Shown here: one piece after another, positions 58,477-64,000 of the stretch
Layout: every line of letters starts with the position of its first letter
Numbering within the stretch: position 1 is the stretch's first letter
Source of the DNA: Rhizobiaceae bacterium
GTDB lineage: Bacteria; Pseudomonadota; Alphaproteobacteria; Rhizobiales; Rhizobiaceae
Assembly: GCA_023953845.1 (NCBI GenBank)
Contig: JAMLJC010000001.1
Location: forward strand, 868,001-932,000
Length of the DNA stretch: 64,000 nucleotides
Direction: 5' to 3'
Notes under the pieces: generated by a model
Database searches by the model: none
What the model saw: the letters and a program-made list of their open reading frames with translations, nothing else
What the model was told of the DNA's origin: nothing
Position numbers and translations under genes: made by a program

Positions 58477-59946
58477 ATGATCCGGAAGATCGCAGAATAT
58501 TTTCGGGACAGGGGTGGGCAGTTCGCCGTGCTCACGGGCTTGTTGATGGTGCCGATGATCGGGGCCAGCGGCCTCGCGATCGACTATGGCCGCCACGTGG
58601 CTGCGAAAAACCACCTGCAGGCGCTGGCTGACGCCGCGTCGCTGGGCCTCGCTTCGGCCAAGCGTCTGGACGAGCAGGAGTCGAGGAAAGAAGCCGAGGC
58701 GATGATCGCGGCAAACAATCTGATCGACTGGGTTCACGACGTCGAGATTTCCGACATCGACAGCAATGACGATTTCGTCGACATGAGGCTGTCGGCATAT
58801 ATCAGACCGACCTTCATGCGCGTGCTTGGGTATGAAACATTACCCGTTCAGGCTTATGCCAAGGCGGAGCGGGCACTGATGGGGTCGGTGGAGGTCAGCC
58901 TTATCCTCGACAATACCTGGTCCATGTCCGAAAAGGACAAAGACGGTGTTTCGAAGATTTCGACCCTCAAGTCTGCCGCCGCTGAAATGGTCAAGGAACT
59001 GATGACCACGGAAGACGGGGCGATACGCATCGCGCTTGTCCCCTACGCGGACTATGTCAATGTCGGTACGCAATACCGCGGCAAGGGATGGCTTTCCATT
59101 CCTGACGACTACACGGTAGCGGCAACCGAGAAAGTGTGCGTCACCAAGACCACGAAGGACGTCTGCATTGAAAAGGCCCCGACCTACGCCTGCACGAAGG
59201 TGACGGATGGCGTCGAGGAGCCTGCCACCTGCGGCGGCGGCTGCACCAAATATGAGACCCAGACTGTCACGCCCTATCAGTCCTGCTCCGGCGGCGCGGC
59301 GGCCAAGACCTACACCTGGTATGGCTGCGTCGGTTCCCGCATGCCTGGAACAGCCCGTCTCGATGACCAGAGCCCCTCGATCCCCTATCCCGGCTATCTG
59401 GATACGTCGCAGAAGTGCCTGAATCCGATCGTCCCCCTGACCACGGACAAGGCAAAGCTGCTGTCCGCGATCAACGGGATGATCATCAATATCGGCTCAT
59501 ACAAGCCGGGGACTTACATTCCTGCCGGACTCGTCTGGGGTCTGAACACGCTCTCTCCCAAGGAGCCGTTTGATCAGGGCGCTGAATACGACCCCGAAAA
59601 CCGCAAGCCGCGCAAGGTCGCGGTGTTGATGACCGATGGTGAAAACACGCTGCGCTTCAACAGCGCAGACGGCAAGCACCCGGCCCTGAGTTCGAACGCC
59701 ACGACGGCGGCCAAGCAGTTCGCGCAGACCAATGCCGATACGCTGTCGATCTGCTCGAACATGAAGAAGCAGAACATCGAGATCTACACGGTGGCCTTCA
59801 TGGTCGATGACGAGACCGCCAAAAACATGCTGGAAAGCTGCGCAACGGACAAGAACCACTATTTCGACGCTTCCGATACGAGCAAGCTGCTGGAAGCGTT
59901 CACGGCCATCTCGAAATCGCTGCGCGTCGTGCGGCTCGCGATCTAG
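58477..59946 (+). CDS. TadG-like pilus-assembly protein with vWA domain
   Basis: 489 residues. The N terminus is FRDRGGQFAVLTGLLMVPMI followed by GASGLAIDYGRHVAAKNHLQ, a type IV-pilin-like/TadE-type helix (RGG-x-F-A-x-L). The vWA domain begins SVEVSLILDNTWSMSEKDKD with a MIDAS-like D-x-T-x-S and later VLMTDGENT. Two Cys-rich loops (about 220-285) are inserted. It is a membrane-anchored extracellular protein of Flp/Tad type; no other tad genes are in view. Confidence 0.88.
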   Translation: MIRKIAEYFRDRGGQFAVLTGLLMVPMIGASGLAIDYGRHVAAKNHLQALADAASLGLASAKRLDEQESRKEAEAMIAANNLIDWVHDVEISDIDSNDDFVDMRLSAYIRPTFMRVLGYETLPVQAYAKAERALMGSVEVSLILDNTWSMSEKDKDGVSKISTLKSAAAEMVKELMTTEDGAIRIALVPYADYVNVGTQYRGKGWLSIPDDYTVAATEKVCVTKTTKDVCIEKAPTYACTKVTDGVEEPATCGGGCTKYETQTVTPYQSCSGGAAAKTYTWYGCVGSRMPGTARLDDQSPSIPYPGYLDTSQKCLNPIVPLTTDKAKLLSAINGMIINIGSYKPGTYIPAGLVWGLNTLSPKEPFDQGAEYDPENRKPRKVAVLMTDGENTLRFNSADGKHPALSSNATTAAKQFAQTNADTLSICSNMKKQNIEIYTVAFMVDDETAKNMLESCATDKNHYFDASDTSKLLEAFTAISKSLRVVRLAI

Positions 59947-60039
59947 AGCAGTTCTGAACGCCGCGTCGGGAATTGGCATGAAGGTTGTGTTTTGACGTGA
60001 TGGCTGGCAGGGTCCGGCGCGATTCCTTCGGACCCCGCC

Positions 60040-60846
60040 ATGTCGCTTTCCATCGCCACCTGGAACATCAATTCCGTACGTCTGCGCATGCCGATCGTGG
60101 AGCGGCTGCTGACGGAATATCAGCCGGACATACTGTGTCTGCAGGAGACCAAATGTCCGGACGACCAGTTTCCCTCGGCCGCATTCCGCAAGCTCGGCTA
60201 TACCCATCTCGCGATCAGCGGCCAGAAGGGCTATCATGGCGTCGCCACCGTGGCGCGGCGCCCGATCGAGATCGTCGAAAAACGCGCCTTCTGCGAGATG
60301 GGCGACTGCCGCCACATCTCGACGCGCGTCCGCTCCGGCGGAATCGACATTCTGCTGCACAATTTCTATGTGCCGGCCGGCGGCGACGAGCCTGACCCCG
60401 CGATCAACTGGAAATTCAGGCACAAGCTGGATTTTGTCGAGGAGATGCGCGCGGTGCGCGCCGATTTCGCCGAAACCTCGGCATCGATCCTCGTCGGCGA
60501 CCTCAACATCGCGCCGCTGGAGAACGACGTCTGGTCGCACAAGCAGTTGCTGAACGTCGTCAGCCACACGCCGGTCGAAACCGAGAATTTCGAGGCGATG
60601 CGCATGTCCGGCGGATGGGTGGATCTGATGCGCCACCAGATCCCGCCGGAGGAGAAAATCTATACCTGGTGGAGCTACCGGGCGCAGGACTGGCAATCGT
60701 CGAATCGCGGCCGGCGGCTCGATCACGTATGGTCGTCGCCGAACCTCGTGCCGCGTCTCGGCCGCATCGAGATATTGCGCGACGCACGCAGCTGGGATCG
60801 CCCCTCCGACCATGTGCCGGTGGTCGCCCACTTCGATCTGGAATGA
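60040..60846 (+). CDS. xth: exodeoxyribonuclease III (AP endonuclease)
   Basis: 268 residues of the EEP fold: MSLSIATWNINSVRLRMPIV with the first Asn, E36 in LCLQETKCPDDQ, GYHGVATVARRPI, LVGDLNIAPLENDVW, RRLDHVWSS and WDRPSDHVPVVAHFDL (catalytic D-H). It repairs abasic sites and degrades 3' ends. Starts at ATG 60040. Confidence 0.95.
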   Translation: MSLSIATWNINSVRLRMPIVERLLTEYQPDILCLQETKCPDDQFPSAAFRKLGYTHLAISGQKGYHGVATVARRPIEIVEKRAFCEMGDCRHISTRVRSGGIDILLHNFYVPAGGDEPDPAINWKFRHKLDFVEEMRAVRADFAETSASILVGDLNIAPLENDVWSHKQLLNVVSHTPVETENFEAMRMSGGWVDLMRHQIPPEEKIYTWWSYRAQDWQSSNRGRRLDHVWSSPNLVPRLGRIEILRDARSWDRPSDHVPVVAHFDLE

Positions 60847-60857
60847 CGAATTTCAAA

Positions 60858-60886
60858 GGTCACCCGCCGTTTCCTGGCGGGCGACC
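60858..60886. terminator. possible terminator after xth
   Basis: GGTCACCCGCC/GGCGGGCGACC form a stem of 10 pairs with one A-C mismatch around a 7-base loop. The following sequence (GGAATTCTAATT) is AT-rich but not a clean T tract. It lies between convergent genes. Confidence 0.45.
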
Positions 60887-60978
60887 GGAATTCTAATTGA
60901 ACCTGATCTACGGTCCGACGCCAAGGAGCGTCGGTCCACAGCCGCACGAAACGTGCGTTTTCCGGATTTTCCGCTAGA

Positions 60979-61164
60979 TCAATGCGTCGTCGGTTGCTCT
61001 TCCACCTTCAATCTCTCGATCTGGTCCTTGAGAGCGAGTTTGCGTCGCTTGAGCAATACGATGTCGAGATCGTCCACTGACGGATGCGCCAGCGCTTCGT
61101 CGATTTCCCGCTCGAGTTCGCCGTGCTTGCGCTGCAGCTCTTCAAGATGGGATGCAAGAGACAT
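60979..61164 (-). CDS. DUF465 (YdcH-like) protein
   Basis: 61 residues: SHLEELQRKHGELEREIDEA, then DDLDIVLLKRRKLALKDQIE: the compact helical hairpin of DUF465 with the conserved L-K-R/K-x-K-L-x-L-K-D end. Function is unknown. It faces a second DUF465 gene across 232 bases. Confidence 0.9.
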   Translation of the reverse strand: MSLASHLEELQRKHGELEREIDEALAHPSVDDLDIVLLKRRKLALKDQIERLKVEEQPTTH

Positions 61165-61396
61165 AGAGGCTCTCCCTTCGTTTGTTCCTCGAAGTCCGCC
61201 ACATGCTCGCCCACCGCAGGTTCACCTGTGACGGTATAAACAGTCTGCCATCTTCTTTGCCGATTGTCGAATGCCGGCTAGTAGCATTTCCTGAAGATGT
61301 TACTTGTGATATAGGGCTCGCGCCGCCCGCCAGAAGGGGCGGCCCGGTCGAAATGCGGCGCTTTCGAGCCCGGCAAGAATGCCTGACGGGAAAAGA

Positions 61397-61600
61397 ATGT
61401 CGGAACAGGAACAGGCCGAGGTTCGTCTCGAATTGGCGCGTCTCAAGCAGGAACACGCAGACTTCGACACGGCGATAAACGCGATGATCGCACAGGGCTG
61501 CGATCCGTTGGCCGTCCAGCGCATGAAGAAGAAGAAGCTGGCGTTGAAGGACCGGCTGAAGATAGTGGAAGACCGCGTCATTCCGGACATCATCGCCTGA
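61397..61600 (+). CDS. DUF465 (YdcH-like) protein
   Basis: 67 residues from the ATG at 61397 (61379 is an alternative). Sequence VRLELARLKQEHADFDTAIN, DPLAVQRMKKKKLALKDRLK has the full DUF465 pattern, including the KKKKLALKD end. Paralogue of the divergent gene at 60979. Confidence 0.9.
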   Translation: MSEQEQAEVRLELARLKQEHADFDTAINAMIAQGCDPLAVQRMKKKKLALKDRLKIVEDRVIPDIIA

Positions 61601-61715
61601 GGCATACGGCCTCGCGATCGAACACGGGCCGTTTCCTTGTGATGCGGAGATAATTCCGCTAAGGCCCCGGCATGGATGGCGGGCTTCACCGCGCTCCATT
61701 GCCGCAGGGGAACGG

Positions 61716-62201
61716 ATGGCCGACGTCGCGATCATTATGGGCAGCCAGTCGGACTGGGCGACGATGCGCCATGCCGCCGAAACGCTTCATGCGCTGGGTG
61801 TCAGCCACGAGGCGCGCATCGTTTCCGCGCACCGCACGCCCGACCGCCTGGTTTCGTTCGCGAAAGGCGCGAAGGCCGCCGGCTTCAAGGTGGTGATCGC
61901 CGGCGCCGGCGGCGCCGCGCACCTGCCGGGGATGACCGCGTCCATGACCCCGCTCCCGGTCTTCGGCGTGCCGGTGGAATCAAAGGCGCTGTCGGGTCAG
62001 GATTCGCTCCTGTCGATCGTCCAGATGCCGGCCGGCATTCCGGTGGGAACCCTTGCCATCGGCCGTGCCGGCGCCGTCAATGCCGCGCTTCTCGCCGCCG
62101 CCGTGCTGGCGCTGAACGATGACGGTCTCGCCGGGCGGCTTGACGCCTGGCGGCAGGCTCAGACCGGCAAGGTCGCCGAATTTCCGACGGACGAAGCCTG
62201 A
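61716..62201 (+). CDS. purE: N5-carboxyaminoimidazole ribonucleotide mutase PurE
   Basis: 161 residues. MADVAIIMGSQSDWATMRHA, the catalytic SAHRTPDRL, VVIAGAGGAAHLPGMTASMT, SLLSIVQMPAGIPVGTLAIG. It converts N5-CAIR to CAIR in purine synthesis. GCAGGGG lies before the ATG. Its stop overlaps the purK start (TGATG). Confidence 0.97.
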   Translation: MADVAIIMGSQSDWATMRHAAETLHALGVSHEARIVSAHRTPDRLVSFAKGAKAAGFKVVIAGAGGAAHLPGMTASMTPLPVFGVPVESKALSGQDSLLSIVQMPAGIPVGTLAIGRAGAVNAALLAAAVLALNDDGLAGRLDAWRQAQTGKVAEFPTDEA

Positions 62202-63283
62202 TGCCTGCGCTCGGACCCGGCCAGACGATCGGGATCATCGGAGGCGGCCAGCTCGGCCGCATGCTGGCCATGGCTGCCGCGCGCCTCGGCTATCGCACCA
62301 TCATACTGGAGCCGCAGAAGGATTCGCCCGCTGCGCAGGTCGCCAACGATCAGATCGTTGCCGCCTATGACGATCCGGTCGCCCTTGGTGCGCTGGCCGA
62401 ACGCTGCGCCGTCGTCACCTACGAATTCGAGAACGTTCCGGTTTCTGCGGCCAGCCGCCTCGCCGGGAAGACAGGTGTATTCCCGCCGCCCCGCGCTCTC
62501 GAAGTCTCGCAGGACCGGCTGACCGAAAAGACCTTCCTGAACGATGCTGGCGCGGAAACGGCCCGTTTTCGAGCCATCGACAGCGAGAAGGCGTTGCGCG
62601 ACGCACTTGCCGAATTCGGCGGGGAAGGCGTGCTGAAGACGCGCCGGCTCGGCTATGACGGCAAGGGTCAGCATGTGTTCCGCAAGGGCGGCGCCGACGT
62701 AATCGCTGTTGTTTTCAGCGCGATGGGCGGCGTTCCGCTCATCCTGGAAGGCTTCGTGCCGTTCGAGCGGGAGATTTCGATTATCGCCACGCGCGGGCAG
62801 GACGGCGCCTTCGCCGCATACGATGCGGCAGAAAACATCCATCGCAACGGCATTCTCCATACTTCGACCCTGCCCGCCTCCGTGACGCCCGAGACGGCGA
62901 CGGCGGCAAGGCAAACCGCCCGGGGCATCCTCGAAGCGCTGGACTATGTGGGCGTCATCGGCGTGGAGTTCTTCGTGCTGGCCGGGGGCGGGCTGCTCGT
63001 CAATGAGATCGCGCCGCGCGTGCACAATTCCGGCCACTGGACCGAGGCGGCATGTCTCGTCTCGCAATTCGAACAGCACATCCGCGCTGTCGCCGGCCTG
63101 CCGCTGGGCGACACGCGCCGTCATTTCGACTGCGTGATGGAAAACCTGATCGGCGACGATGTCGAGCGCTTCGCGGACCTCGTCGGGCAGCCCAATCTGA
63201 TGCTGCATCTGTATGGCAAGGCCGAGGCGCGTCCCGGCCGCAAGATGGGCCATTTCACCCGGATCGCCGCCAGACCGGCGTGA
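62201..63283 (+). CDS. purK: N5-carboxyaminoimidazole ribonucleotide synthase PurK
   Basis: 360 residues with an ATP-grasp fold: IGIIGGGQLGRMLAMAAARL, VVTYEFENVPV, VLKTRRLGYDGKGQHVFRKG, LILEGFVPFEREISIIATRG, EIAPRVHNSGHWTEAACLVS. It makes N5-CAIR from AIR, bicarbonate and ATP. Translationally coupled to purE. Confidence 0.97.
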   Translation: MPALGPGQTIGIIGGGQLGRMLAMAAARLGYRTIILEPQKDSPAAQVANDQIVAAYDDPVALGALAERCAVVTYEFENVPVSAASRLAGKTGVFPPPRALEVSQDRLTEKTFLNDAGAETARFRAIDSEKALRDALAEFGGEGVLKTRRLGYDGKGQHVFRKGGADVIAVVFSAMGGVPLILEGFVPFEREISIIATRGQDGAFAAYDAAENIHRNGILHTSTLPASVTPETATAARQTARGILEALDYVGVIGVEFFVLAGGGLLVNEIAPRVHNSGHWTEAACLVSQFEQHIRAVAGLPLGDTRRHFDCVMENLIGDDVERFADLVGQPNLMLHLYGKAEARPGRKMGHFTRIAARPA

Positions 63284-63313
63284 TCTTGTAACTATCTGGA
63301 ACGACCTGCCGCG

Positions 63314-63571
63314 TCAGGCGAGGCTGCCCGCATCGGCGCTCGGCTTGGCGCGGCCCTGCAGGTCCGCCTGTACGGCGCTCTGAAGCTCATAGATCTCATC
63401 CCGTATCGCGCCGTCCGAATGACCGGCCTTGCGCATCTCGGCGACAAGACTGGCGATACGCGATCGCCACAATTCATTGGCTGCGGCGCCATGAACGACG
63501 TCGAGATCGTCGGCGAGGGAACGGACGAGGTGAACGCGCGAACGCAACGGAAAAGGAATCACTTGAACCAT
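63314..63571 (-). CDS. DUF6074-like rhizobial protein
   Basis: 85 residues from the ATG at 63571 (63592 is possible). MVQVIPFPLRSRVHLVRSLA, then ELWRSRIASLVAEMRKAGHS, AIRDEIYELQSAVQADLQGR: this VIPFP-start and ELQ-x-AVQ-x-EL layout is seen in DUF6074 proteins of Rhizobiales. Function unknown. Convergent with purK. Confidence 0.75.
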   Translation of the reverse strand: MVQVIPFPLRSRVHLVRSLADDLDVVHGAAANELWRSRIASLVAEMRKAGHSDGAIRDEIYELQSAVQADLQGRAKPSADAGSLA

Positions 63572-63815
63572 GACTGCACCGTCGCTTTTCATGGTTGATA
63601 GTTGGTGAACGAAACGCCAGTCACGATCACGGCACTTCGATCACGTCCGCGCGTGCCGACGGTGAATGTCCGGCGTCGCTGGCATACATCCGGACGCATC
63701 GCGCGGTTGACAGCCGCCGTTCGTCTCGTCTATGAGCCAGCCATCTTTGACGGGCGTGTCTTCGGGCGCGCCCTTTGAGTTCGGCCCGGATGGGCCACAT
63801 CCGACGGGCAAGACC

Positions 63816-63941
63816 ATGAAGATCAAGAATTCCCTGAAGGCCCTCAAGGCCCGCCACCGCGACAACCGTCTGGTTCGCCGCAAAGGCCGCATCTACATCA
63901 TCAACAAGACTGACCCGCGCTACAAGGCACGCCAGGGCTGA
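63816..63941 (+). CDS. rpmJ: 50S ribosomal protein L36 (RpmJ)
   Basis: 41 residues: MKIKNSLKALKARHRDNRLV, RRKGRIYIINKTDPRYKARQ and a final G: the alphaproteobacterial 41-residue L36 type, lacking the zinc Cys motif of the shorter form. It folds into the large ribosomal subunit. Confidence 0.96.
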   Translation: MKIKNSLKALKARHRDNRLVRRKGRIYIINKTDPRYKARQG

Positions 63942-64000
63942 TCGGCCCGCACCTTCACGCGAATTTCAGTTTGACGTTCCGATGCGCGGGGCTAGATTCC

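Overview
The window looks like an alphaproteobacterial chromosome of the order Rhizobiales (Mesorhizobium/Phyllobacteriaceae-like; inferred from GC-rich codon use, the ubiH-like/tesB/glnK/amtB and ftsK/lolA/xth/purE/purK gene content, paired DUF465 proteins, a DUF6074-type protein, a GcrA-type regulator and a CtrA-like box). One complete, apparently intact prophage of about 46.5 kb (8253..54776) splits it. The prophage ends are defined by an exact 18-bp direct repeat, ATGGTTAATGCCCCCTTT, at 8253..8270 (attL) and 54759..54776 (attR); the tyrosine integrase lies just inside attR.

Left host flank (1..8252): 5' part of a UbiH-family hydroxylase, tesB, a sigma54-type promoter driving glnK-amtB, a small orphan ORF, a DUF6447-like gene, a 1175-residue secreted S-layer/adhesin-like repeat protein, and a divergent XRE regulator.

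Prophage: two left-end morons (8486..9264, + strand) converge on a long late operon read leftward (34290 down to 9326): HNH nuclease, terminases, HK97-type portal, protease and capsid, connectors, tail tube, tail chaperones with a programmed -1 frameshift, tape measure, tail-tip proteins, a collagen-like fibre, a glycosyltransferase, endolysin, spanin-like pair and holin candidates. A phage tRNA-Met(CAU) and a NusG-like antiterminator sit upstream of it. The leftward early operon (46225 to 34523) is a chain of ATGA-overlapped genes with two DNA methyltransferases, an HD phosphohydrolase, a GcrA homologue, a CII-like protein and a replication-type HTH protein. The switch (46880..48313) has a Cro-like gene, a CI/LexA-like repressor and operators of the form TCGTAC-N5-GTACGA.

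The rightward arm (48348..54713) carries small genes, a Gp37/Gp68-family gene and the standout system: a complete diversity-generating retroelement (DGR) of Bordetella phage BPP-1 type. It has an Mtd-like C-type-lectin target with a C-terminal variable repeat (VR), a GAAA-loop hairpin just after the stop codon, Avd, an adenine-templating template repeat (TR) and a YMDD reverse transcriptase. Fifteen of sixteen TR/VR differences lie at template adenines. A xis-like gene and the integrase follow.

Right host flank (54777..64000): ftsK (with a CtrA-like TTAA-N7-TTTA box coinciding with the att core), lolA, a vWA/TadG-like gene, xth, two DUF465 genes, purE-purK, a DUF6074-like gene and rpmJ. There are no rRNA genes and no CRISPR array.
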